DNA of 6,340 bases from Gammaproteobacteria bacterium (GTDB lineage: Bacteria > Pseudomonadota > Gammaproteobacteria > Burkholderiales > Burkholderiaceae_C), in assembly GCA_030054245.1 (NCBI GenBank), contig JASGCH010000087.1, forward strand, positions 1 through 6,340, given 5' to 3'. Positions 1-5,724 of the stretch are shown piece after piece. Positions within the stretch are counted from its first letter, which is position 1, and each line of letters starts with the position of its first letter. Both the position numbers and the translations under genes were made by a program. The notes under the pieces are model-generated. The model saw only the letters and a list, made by a program, of their open reading frames with translations, made no database searches and was not told the origin of the DNA.

Positions 1-1172
1 CGGCAGATTAGTTTAAGTTAAATCTGAAAGAGTCGACCTCCCTAGTTTTGGAGGCCTTGGGCAAGGTCTCGTCTAATGTGCCTTTTATTATGCCAGCGAG
101 TATTGCCGAAACACCAGGCACTGAGCAAATTAAAAGTTATATTGGTTCGGGACCGTTTATTTTTAAGGCTGACGAATACAAACCCGGAGCTTTGGCAGTG
201 TATCTAAAAAATCCAAAATATAAGGCGCGTAGCGAAAAACCCAGTAGCTTAGCGGGAGGAAGACCCGTCCATTTTGATCGCGTGGAGTGGGTGATTATTC
301 GAGATCCGCAGACCCAATTTAACGCGTTGGTTGCGGGTGAGGTGGATATGATAGAACAACCCGAATTTGCCCAAGTCGATGCTTTGAGAAAGACCAAAGG
401 GATGTATGTGGAAAATTTTTCTTCCGCAGGAGGGGTGTTCGTTATGCGGTTTAACTTTTTACATCCACCCTTTAACCATCCAAAAATTCGCCAAGCCGCC
501 ATGGTCGCTATGGGACAAAAGGCTTATTTAGACACGCAAGTGGGTATCCCTGATTTGGTTAGGACTTGTCGCAGTATCTACCCTTGTGGCAATCCTTATG
601 CCGATGAAAATACAGGTTATTTTACGGGCGTCGCCAACCCTGCAAAAGCTAAAGACATGTTAAAAGAAGCGGGTTATGATGGGACACCCATTGTTTTGAT
701 GAGACCTACTGATGTACCTGTCGTCAGTAAACTGCCCTTAGTTGCTAAGCAACAATTGGAAGCCGCCGGGTTTGTCGTCGATTTGCAACAAATGGATTTA
801 GCGGCTTTTTTAGCTAGGAGAGCTAAAAAAGATGCTCCAGCACAAGGAGGTTGGCACTTGTTTTTAACAGCTTGGACGGCGGGTGATATTAGCAACCCAG
901 TTTCCATGGCTATGTTAAACGCCAAAGGGCTTGATGGCTGGTTTGGTTGGCAAGATGAGCCTCGGATAGAGTTTTTAAAACTTAAATTTGCCCGCTCTCA
1001 AACGCAAGCCGATAAAATAGCCGTAGCCAAAGAATTGCAACAAGTAGCCATTGAAACGGCCACTCACGCACCTTTAGGACAATTTTTTTCTTTGGCGGCA
1101 ATGCGGGACAATGTGACTGGAAGGTTACAAACCCCGGGTGTCCCTGTGTTTTGGAATGTATCTAAGAAGTAA
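1..1172 (+). pseudogene. Peptide ABC transporter substrate-binding protein, copy 1 (5' end outside window, interrupted by in-frame TAG)
   Basis: This is the C-terminal part of a family 5 extracellular solute-binding protein (SBP_bac_5), colinear with residues 140-528 of the complete copy at 1441-3027. The frame is open from 12 to the TAA at 1170-1172 and gives about 91% identity to copy 2 without any indel. At 9-11 the frame reads TAG where copy 2 has TCG (Ser142), and similarity continues on its 5' side to the window edge, so the gene clearly began upstream. Family features kept here include the IGSGPFIF segment, the paired cysteines of CRSIYPC, the GGWHLF segment and the C-terminal FWNVSKK. 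Internal TTG (48) or ATG (93) codons are possible starts, but they would give a product without signal peptide or N-terminal lobe, so I regard them as artefacts. The near-intact frame means the stop may be recent, a sequencing error, or read through. I call it a pseudogene with moderate confidence; membership of the family is certain. Confidence 0.65.
1..1172 (+). repeat. Tandem gene duplication, left copy (partner 1856-3027)
   Basis: Every position from 1 to 1172 aligns with position +1855 with no insertion or deletion. Long tracts are identical or nearly so, such as around 297-375 against 2152-2230, while others are visibly diverged, such as 402-444 against 2257-2298. Similarity ends at the shared TAA: sequence after 1172 and after 3027 is unrelated. 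How far the duplication reaches upstream of copy 1 cannot be seen. Confidence 0.9.
9..11 (+). other. In-frame amber stop codon in SBP copy 1
   Basis: Reading the copy 1 frame, codons 3-5, 6-8, 9-11 and 12-14 are GCA GAT TAG TTT. Copy 2 at 1858-1869 reads GCG GAT TCG TTT (Ala-Asp-Ser-Phe). One C-to-A change converts Ser142 to a stop. The flanking codons align on both sides, so this is a point change inside a homologous gene and not the edge of the similarity. Confidence 0.85.
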
Positions 1173-1255
1173 TCCACGGTAAAAGTTACAGCTGTAGCGC
1201 CGCTAGGGCTATCCAGAGTGAGGTCGGCAGGTGCTATGACTGGGTTGTAAGACGG

Positions 1256-1285
1256 TTGCTTGGTATGATAAACCAGCAAGTTTTT
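1256..1285 (+). terminator. Probable Rho-independent terminator after SBP copy 1
   Basis: TTGC (1256-1259) and TGGT (1261-1264), with one bulged T between them, pair with ACCA (1272-1275) and GCAA (1276-1279) across a 7-nt loop. A G and then five T residues (1281-1285) follow. The position, about 85 nt after the copy 1 stop codon and before copy 2, suits the end of a separate transcript. The stem is only moderately GC-rich and has a bulge, so the call is tentative. Confidence 0.4.
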
Positions 1286-1351
1286 CGATTCAATGTATCC
1301 AGTCAGGGTTACAAAAAAAATATACAATAACCAAAATAAGTATAAAAAAGC

Positions 1352-1369
1352 TTTACAATAAACTGTAAA
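1352..1369. promoter_or_regulatory. 18-bp perfect palindrome upstream of SBP copy 2, possible operator
   Basis: TTTACA (1352-1357) and TGTAAA (1364-1369) are perfect inverted 6-mers separated by 6 nt. They lie in an AT-rich stretch about 70 nt before the copy 2 start codon, between the probable terminator and the ribosome binding site, where a promoter with a regulator site would be expected. I find no -35/-10 pair close to consensus here, so neither the promoter nor the regulator can be named. Six-base arms in AT-rich DNA can also arise by chance. Confidence 0.3.
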
Positions 1370-1428
1370 TCACCGGTTCATGGAAAATCGGTACAAGCGG
1401 TACCTATTCGTCGTATTAATTTTTGTTT

Positions 1429-1433
1429 AGGAG
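1429..1433 (+). promoter_or_regulatory. Ribosome binding site deciding the start of SBP copy 2
   Basis: AGGAG lies 7 nt before ATG 1441. This fixes the start at 1441, because the in-frame TTG at 1423 lies upstream of the Shine-Dalgarno itself. Confidence 0.8.
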
Positions 1434-1440
1434 CTCTCTT

Positions 1441-3027
1441 ATGAAAAGAAGAAATCTGTTTACATCCATCACCTTAGCCTTGAGTTGTTGTTTGCTAATG
1501 GCTCAAGTTAGTTTGGCACAAGACAAAGTATTCCGCTTTGTGCCGCATACTAATTTGGTGGTGTTGGACCCTATTTGGACCACAGCTTATGTCACGCGTA
1601 ATCACGGGTATATGATTTATGATACTTTGTTCTCTGAAGATGCACATGGCAAAATACAACCTCAAATGGTTGATAAATATAGTGCTTCTAAAGACGGCAA
1701 AACTTGGACATTTACTTTGCGTAAAGGCTTGGAGTTTCACGATGGAAAACCCGTAACGGCGACGGATGTGGTGGCTTCGCTCAAGCGCTGGGCGTCTCGA
1801 GATGCTTTGGGTTCAGTGATGCGTAGTAACTTTATTGACAGTTACGAAGTCGTGTCTGCGGATTCGTTTAAGTTAAATCTGAAAGAATCGACCTCTCTTG
1901 TTTTGGATGCTTTGGGCAAGGCCTCATCTAATGTGCCTTTTATTATGCCAGCAAGTGTTGCTGAAACACCAGGAACTGAGCAAATTAAAACCTATATTGG
2001 TTCGGGACCGTTTATTTTTAAAGCTGACGAGTACAAACCCGGAGCTTTGGCGGTTTATCTAAAAAATCCAAAATATAAGTCGCGTAGTGAAAAACCCAGT
2101 GGCTTAGCGGGGGGAAGACCCGTTCATTTTGATCGCGTCGAGTGGGTGATTATTCGAGATCCGCAGACCCAATTCAACGCTTTGGTTGCGGGTGAGGTAG
2201 ATATGATAGAGCAACCCGAATTTGCCCAAGTCGATACTTTGAGAAAAACCAAAGGGATTCACTTGGAAAATTATTCTCCAGCAGGGTTGGTGTACATTAT
2301 GCGGTTTAACTTTTTACATCCACCCTTTAACAATCCAAAAATTCGCCAAGCCGCCATGGTCGCTATGGGGCAGAAGGCTTATTTAGACACGCAAGTGGGT
2401 GTTCCTGATTTGGTCAAACCCTGTCGCAGTATCTATCCTTGCGGCAATCCTTATGCCGATGAAAATACGGGCTATTTTACGGGAGTCGCCAATCCTGCAA
2501 AGGCTAAAGAAATGTTAAAAGAGGCGGGTTATGATGGGACACCCATTGTTTTGATGAGACCTACTGATTTACCTACTATTAGCAAACTGCCCTTAGTTGC
2601 TAAACAACAATTGGAAGCCGCTGGGTTTGTCGTCGATTTTCAACAAATGGATTGGGCGTCTTTATTAGCCAGAAGAGCTAAAAAAGATGCTCCAGCACAA
2701 GGAGGTTGGCATTTGTTTTTAACAGCTTGGACGGCGGGTGATATCAGCAACCCAGTGACCATGGCTATGTTAAACGCCAAAGGTCTGGATGGTTGGTTTG
2801 GTTGGCAAGACGAACCTCGGATAGAGTTTCTAAAACTTAAATTTGCCCGTTCTCAAACTCAAGCCGATAAAATAGCCACAGCCAAAGAGTTGCAACAAGT
2901 AGCCATTGAAACGGCCACCCATGCACCCTTAGGACAATTTTTTTCTTTGGCGGCGACGCGGGATAATGTGACTGGAATGTTACAAACACCGGGGGTTCCT
3001 GTGTTGTGGAATGTATCTAAGAAGTAA
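1441..3027 (+). CDS. Peptide ABC transporter substrate-binding protein, copy 2 (complete, 528 aa)
   Basis: This is a periplasmic binding protein of the SBP_bac_5 family, the ligand-capturing part of a Dpp/Opp-type importer. Residues 1-26 form a signal peptide: basic MKRR, a hydrophobic core, and an S-L-A site before Gln27. Cys16 and Cys17 do not sit in a good lipobox, so a soluble periplasmic protein is more likely than a lipoprotein. Family hallmarks follow in order: LDPIWTTAYVTRNHGYMIYD (42-61), SKDGKTWTFTLRKGLEFHDG (83-102), VTATDVVASLKRW (105-117), IGSGPFIF (186-193), C328/C334 as a possible disulfide, GYDGTPIV (363-370), MDWASLLARR (403-412) and VLWNVSKK at the end. Length is normal for the family. 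The ligand is unknown: peptides, opines, nickel, haem or oligosaccharides are all carried by family 5 proteins, and the gene order best fits peptides. It is a close tandem paralogue of the interrupted copy upstream and is the only intact SBP in the window. Confidence 0.95.
   Translation: MKRRNLFTSITLALSCCLLMAQVSLAQDKVFRFVPHTNLVVLDPIWTTAYVTRNHGYMIYDTLFSEDAHGKIQPQMVDKYSASKDGKTWTFTLRKGLEFHDGKPVTATDVVASLKRWASRDALGSVMRSNFIDSYEVVSADSFKLNLKESTSLVLDALGKASSNVPFIMPASVAETPGTEQIKTYIGSGPFIFKADEYKPGALAVYLKNPKYKSRSEKPSGLAGGRPVHFDRVEWVIIRDPQTQFNALVAGEVDMIEQPEFAQVDTLRKTKGIHLENYSPAGLVYIMRFNFLHPPFNNPKIRQAAMVAMGQKAYLDTQVGVPDLVKPCRSIYPCGNPYADENTGYFTGVANPAKAKEMLKEAGYDGTPIVLMRPTDLPTISKLPLVAKQQLEAAGFVVDFQQMDWASLLARRAKKDAPAQGGWHLFLTAWTAGDISNPVTMAMLNAKGLDGWFGWQDEPRIEFLKLKFARSQTQADKIATAKELQQVAIETATHAPLGQFFSLAATRDNVTGMLQTPGVPVLWNVSKK
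1856..3027 (+). repeat. Tandem gene duplication, right copy (partner 1-1172)
   Basis: This segment is colinear with 1-1172. I count about 32 amino-acid differences over the 374 codons compared from the TTG at 48. Eight of them fall within 14 codons at 2257-2298 (residues 273-286), and others cluster around residues 377-380 and 400-408, among them Trp405, which is Leu in copy 1. Confidence 0.9.
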
Positions 3028-3042
3028 TTTAAGAGTTCAAAA

Positions 3043-3141
3043 CAACCGGCTGAAAATGGCGATTTACGGTGTTGCCTCGCTCCTCGACCTCTCGCATACT
3101 TAGGTGATGCGTCGAGGTCTGCGGTACTCGGCGCCTTGTAA
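3043..3141 (+). repeat. Repeat unit A1 (hairpin weakened by a 1-nt deletion)
   Basis: First A unit, 99 bp. It reads TTAGGTGATGCG where A2 and A3 read TTAGGTGTATGCG. The missing T shortens the apical stem from 7 bp to 5 bp and shifts the minus-strand frame. No B unit follows it; A2 begins after 3 nt. Confidence 0.85.
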
Positions 3142-3144
3142 AAA

Positions 3145-3244
3145 CAACCGGCTGAAAATGGCGATTTACGGTGTTGCCTCGCTCCTCGACCTCTCGCATA
3201 CTTAGGTGTATGCGTCGAGGTCTGCGGTACTCGGCGCCTTGTAA
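3145..3244 (+). repeat. Repeat unit A2
   Basis: 100-bp unit. Its centre folds as GACCTC-T-CGCATAC, loop TTAGGT, GTATGCG-TC-GAGGTC: 7 bp plus 6 bp with a small internal loop. Outer parts TTAC and GTAA can also pair, making the unit an imperfect long palindrome. Two B units follow it. Confidence 0.85.
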
Positions 3245-3249
3245 CTCAT

Positions 3250-3309
3250 CCATTTTCCGCTGGTTGTTGGTTGGCTACAAGGGACAATGACCATTTTCCA
3301 CTGGTTGTA
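3250..3309 (+). repeat. Repeat B pair, first occurrence (41-bp period)
   Basis: CCATTTTCCGCTGGTTGT at 3250 is followed by TTGGTTGGCTACAAGGG and ACAATGA. A second B start with a C-G to C-A change follows at 3291 and runs straight into A3. The B start at 3291-3308 and the A3 start at 3310-3327 are inverted relative to each other across one base, 14 of 18 positions matching. Confidence 0.8.
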
Positions 3310-3310
3310 A

Positions 3311-3410
3311 CAACCGACTGAAAATGGCGATTTACGGTGTTGCCTCACTCCTCGACCTCTCGCATACTTAGGTGTATGCGTCGAGGTCTGCGGTACTCGG
3401 CGCCTTGTAA
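3311..3410 (+). repeat. Repeat unit A3
   Basis: Third A unit, 100 bp, almost identical to A2. It differs at CAACCGACTG (against CAACCGGCTG) and CCTCACTCC (against CCTCGCTCC). The central hairpin is fully preserved. Confidence 0.85.
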
Positions 3411-3415
3411 CTCAT

Positions 3416-3492
3416 CCATTTTCCGCTGGTTGTTGGTTGGCTACAAGGGACAATGACCATTTTCCGCTGGTTGTTTGGTTGGCTACAAGGGT
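3416..3492 (+). repeat. Repeat B pair, second occurrence
   Basis: Two B units at 3416 and 3457 with the same 41-bp period. The second carries an extra T (GTTGTTTGGTTGG) and its similarity fades after CTACAAGGG. A degenerate B-like start, CCATTCTGCTGGTTG, appears further on at 3601-3615. Confidence 0.8.
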
Positions 3493-3857
3493 TTGCTAAG
3501 TTGTTTTTGGTTGCTTCCAGTCATTTTTTGGGGCGTTTCTAGACCAATGCCGACGAGGATGTAGGCGCGTAGGGCGTAGAGGCTACCATAACATTTTCGT
3601 CCATTCTGCTGGTTGCGTGGTATTATCTACGGTACAGCCGCTCGTTATGACAGCTCACTGATCTGCACCAGCTGATGGTGCAATCGGCTTTCGTGGTGAA
3701 CTGGTTTTAATGACTAAGTGAGTTTTGCACAACAGTCTTACCAACGGAATGGACTGGTCTTCCATTTAGAGGTGAGCTACATCATACGGTAATTTGGCAA
3801 CTTGCATTAAATCGCGAGTGCAACCGGTCTTTATTTTTTAATAAAGCTATATATTTG
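3493..3857. other. Non-coding interval upstream of the permease genes
   Basis: I find no supportable gene on either strand in these 365 bp. They hold a degenerate B-like repeat end (3601-3615), a perfect 7-bp hairpin (TGCACCA 3664-3670, TGGTGCA 3676-3682, 5-nt loop), a 6-bp hairpin (AATGGA 3748-3753, TCCATT 3761-3766) and an AT-only-loop hairpin next to the permease start (CTTTATT 3829-3835, AATAAAG 3840-3846). None is followed by a T-run that would make it a convincing terminator. No consensus promoter stands out, although one might be expected because the permeases lie so far from the SBP gene. Confidence 0.5.
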
Positions 3858-4811
3858 ATGATCCGATTCCTTTTTCGTCGCATTTTGGCGGTTCTTCCTG
3901 TATTGTTGGTGGTTTCGGTCATTGTATTTTTGATATTGCGACTGACCCCTGGAGACCCGGCGGCTGTGATTGCTGGTGATTCAGCCACTGCCACGGATAT
4001 TGCCAATATTCGTTTAGCACTCGGGTTAGATAAATCTTTAATGATCCAGTATTTTATATGGCTGGGGCACTTGCTCCAAGGAGATTTAGGCTTCTCATAT
4101 TTTCACAATAAACCCGTCTGGACCCTCATTACACAGCGCTTACAGCCGACTTTTTCTTTGACTTTGGGCACCATGCTCTTGTCGGTGATGATAGCCATTC
4201 CATTGGGCACAATTGCGGCTTGGAGGTTGGGTGGCTGGGTGGATAGACTGGTCTCGGTATTTTCGGTGGCGGGTTTTTCGGTGCCAGTATTTGTCATCGC
4301 TTATGGATTGATTTATGTTTTTTCAATCTATCTTAAATGGTTGCCGGTACAAGGTTATCAGCCACTTACAATCAACGGGCAGTCTAATATCTTAAAATGG
4401 GCGTCGCATTTGATTTTGCCTTGGATTACCCTAGCACTGATTTACATTGCTTTGTTGGCACGCATTACGCGTGCCAGCGTTTCAGAGGCACTCACTGAAG
4501 ATTATATTCGAACAGCTCGAGCTAAAGGCCTAGAAGAATGGAAGGTTTTGCTACGCCATGCACTGGCAAACGCCAGCGTACCTATTGTGACAGTGGTGGG
4601 TATCGGGGTGGCTTTACTGATTGGTGGCGTGGTGGTAACTGAAACGGTTTATGCTATACCCGGGATCGGGTCTTTAACCGTAGATGCGGTGTTAACGCGC
4701 GATTTTCCTGTGATTCAAGGGGTGGTCTTATTTTTCTCCGTAGCTTATGTCGTGGTGAATTTACTCGTGGACCTTAGTTATTTGATATTTGACCCTAGGA
4801 TTCGTTACTAG
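3858..4811 (+). CDS. DppB/OppB-type peptide ABC transporter permease (317 aa)
   Basis: First inner-membrane permease of the importer. The N-terminus IRFLFRRILAVLPVLLVVS is the typical first membrane segment of DppB/OppB proteins, followed by RLTPGDPA (28-35) and ALGLDKSLMIQYFIWLG (54-70). About six membrane segments are visible, near residues 9-28, 100-122, 133-157, 183-203, 242-262 and 285-312. The cytoplasmic EAA-type loop that docks to the ATPase lies near 210-246 (EALTEDYIRTARAKG then LLRHALANA), with its conserved Gly at 224. The protein ends with the usual FDPRIRY. Length is normal. I chose ATG 3858 over the adjacent TTG 3855. There is no strong Shine-Dalgarno; AAAG at 3843-3846 is the only weak candidate. 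The next gene starts one base after the stop codon. Confidence 0.95.
   Translation: MIRFLFRRILAVLPVLLVVSVIVFLILRLTPGDPAAVIAGDSATATDIANIRLALGLDKSLMIQYFIWLGHLLQGDLGFSYFHNKPVWTLITQRLQPTFSLTLGTMLLSVMIAIPLGTIAAWRLGGWVDRLVSVFSVAGFSVPVFVIAYGLIYVFSIYLKWLPVQGYQPLTINGQSNILKWASHLILPWITLALIYIALLARITRASVSEALTEDYIRTARAKGLEEWKVLLRHALANASVPIVTVVGIGVALLIGGVVVTETVYAIPGIGSLTVDAVLTRDFPVIQGVVLFFSVAYVVVNLLVDLSYLIFDPRIRY
4797..4800 (+). promoter_or_regulatory. Weak, distant ribosome binding site for the second permease
   Basis: AGGA lies inside the end of the upstream gene, 12 nt before ATG 4813. The spacing is longer than ideal, so translational coupling across the 1-nt gap may matter more. It supports ATG 4813 over the in-frame TTG at 4789. 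Confidence 0.4.
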
Positions 4812-4812
4812 T

Positions 4813-5724
4813 ATGGACCAAGCCATTCCCACTCAAATTCCATTCGGACAAACTTTAATAGGGCGTTTGTGGCGTAATTCCGCGGTGCGTTGGGGCTCCA
4901 TAGTTCTGTTGCTTATTAGTTTGCTAAGTATTTTTGCGCCTTGGTTAAACACCGTTGATCCAGCTTTGATGGACTCTAATTTTATCAATAAGCGGGCGGG
5001 TACAGTTGGTGAATTTGTTCTGGCTGACGGCACTACCAAATGGCACTCTTTTTGGTTTGGAACTGACAGTATTGGTCGAGATTTGTACAGCCGTATGTTG
5101 TTTGGCGGGCGAATATCGTTGGTGGTTGGAGTCTGCACGGCCTTGCTGGCTTTAATTCTTGGCGGTATTTTGGGTATGTTGGCTGGTTATTTTCGTATCG
5201 TTGACAGCCTATTGATGCGTGTGATGGATGGCTTGATGGCTATTCCAGCGGTTTTATTGGCCATTGCTTTGGTTTCTGGGTTGGGAGCTAGACTATCGAC
5301 CGTGATTATTGCCATCGCGGTGCCAGAAATTCCTCGCGTTACCCGATTGGTGCGTTCTCTGGTTTTATCTTTAAGAGAAGAAGCGTTTGTAGAAGCGGCC
5401 AAGGCTTTAGCAACACCTGATTATGTGATACTGTTTAGGCATATTTTACCCAATGCCATAGCCCCGCTCATCGTACAGGGCACCTTTATCGCCGCTTCTG
5501 CGGTGCTCACAGAAGCTATTTTAAGTTTTCTGGGTCTCGGATTACCACCCGATATCCCAACTTGGGGCAATATTATGGCCGAAGGTAGGTTGCAGTTTAG
5601 CCAATATCCCGGACAAGTTTTATTTCCTGCGCTACTTTTAATCCCTAGCGTGTTAGCTATCAATCAGTTAGGCGATGGTTTGAGAGATGTGTTGGATCCA
5701 AAATTTTCGCAAAGGAAAGTATGA
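4813..5724 (+). CDS. DppC/OppC-type peptide ABC transporter permease (303 aa)
   Basis: Second inner-membrane permease, expected to pair with the DppB-type protein. Residues 17-46 match the OppC-type N-terminal membrane segment (LIGRLWRNSAVRWG then a hydrophobic run to FAPWL). The family hallmark FGTDSIGRDLYSRMLFGGR lies at 82-100, and membrane segments follow near 102-125, 140-157, 160-175, 215-243 and 268-286. The ATPase-docking loop runs from about 189 to 218 (EEAFVEAAKALA, then FRHILPNAIAP). In this loop the glycine usual in EAA-x3-G is Ala200. The end, GDGLRDVLDPKF, is standard. The start at ATG 4813 gives a normal length and lies one base after the previous stop. The stop overlaps the ATPase start as ATGA (5721-5724), indicating a single co-translated operon. 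Confidence 0.95.
   Translation: MDQAIPTQIPFGQTLIGRLWRNSAVRWGSIVLLLISLLSIFAPWLNTVDPALMDSNFINKRAGTVGEFVLADGTTKWHSFWFGTDSIGRDLYSRMLFGGRISLVVGVCTALLALILGGILGMLAGYFRIVDSLLMRVMDGLMAIPAVLLAIALVSGLGARLSTVIIAIAVPEIPRVTRLVRSLVLSLREEAFVEAAKALATPDYVILFRHILPNAIAPLIVQGTFIAASAVLTEAILSFLGLGLPPDIPTWGNIMAEGRLQFSQYPGQVLFPALLLIPSVLAINQLGDGLRDVLDPKFSQRKV
5713..5716 (+). promoter_or_regulatory. Ribosome binding site of the ATPase gene
   Basis: AGGA within AAAGGAAAGT precedes ATG 5721 by 4 nt (the purine run AGGAAAG extends closer). It lies inside the last codons of the permease gene and supports translation start at the ATGA overlap. Confidence 0.6.

Larger units (their letters stand above)
3043..3492. repeat. 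Composite repeat array between the SBP and permease genes
   Basis: The array holds three copies of a ~100-bp unit (A: 3043-3141, 3145-3244, 3311-3410) and copies of a 41-bp unit (B: 3250-3290, 3291-3309 partial, 3416-3456, 3457-3492 partial) in the order A-A-BB-A-BB. The A+BB block, about 165 bp at 3145-3309, is repeated at 3311-3475 with very few differences. A starts with ACAACCGGCTGAAAATGG and B starts with a near-perfect inverted copy, CCATTTTCCGCTGGTTGT. The array begins about 15 nt after the SBP stop codon. Minus-strand reading frames run through it, but they follow the repeat and do not look like a gene. Intergenic repeats of this structured kind often resemble REP/BIME or MITE-like elements; I cannot assign this one to a named family. 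Confidence 0.9.

Noticed and set aside
48..1172. Copy 1 as a complete 374-aa gene starting at TTG 48
   Set aside because: The start lies in the middle of the conserved SBP fold, has no Shine-Dalgarno and lacks a signal peptide, while homology continues upstream to the window edge.
1352..1369. TyrR-type box
   Set aside because: The TyrR consensus has TGTAAA on the left and TTTACA on the right of the 6-nt spacer; here the half-sites are in the opposite order.
1423..1440. Upstream TTG start for SBP copy 2
   Set aside because: The AGGAG site lies downstream of this codon, and the signal peptide starts naturally with MKRR at 1441.
1486..1491. Lipoprotein signal at Cys16/Cys17 of SBP copy 2
   Set aside because: The residues before Cys16 (A-L-S) lack the usual Leu at -3, while a good signal peptidase I site (S-L-A before Gln27) is present ten residues on.
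3029..3253. A 74-codon minus-strand reading frame across A1 and A2 with a repeated peptide (MREVEERGNTVNRHFQPVV)
   Set aside because: It is just the translation of the repeat, changes phase at the 1-nt deletion in A1, and has no ribosome binding site. The repeat is better explained by its palindromic DNA structure.
3043..3492. CRISPR array
   Set aside because: Units are ~100 and 41 bp, arranged A-A-BB-A-BB without unique spacers of even length. The spacers between A units are themselves repeated, and no cas gene is present.
3829..3846. Terminator before the first permease
   Set aside because: The stem is almost all A-T, has no T-run after it and lies only 12 nt before the start codon.
4833..5663. 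Several minus-strand reading frames opposite the permease genes, and similar ones opposite the SBP and ATPase genes
   Set aside because: They lie wholly inside strongly conserved plus-strand genes, have no recognisable domains, and look like antisense shadows.
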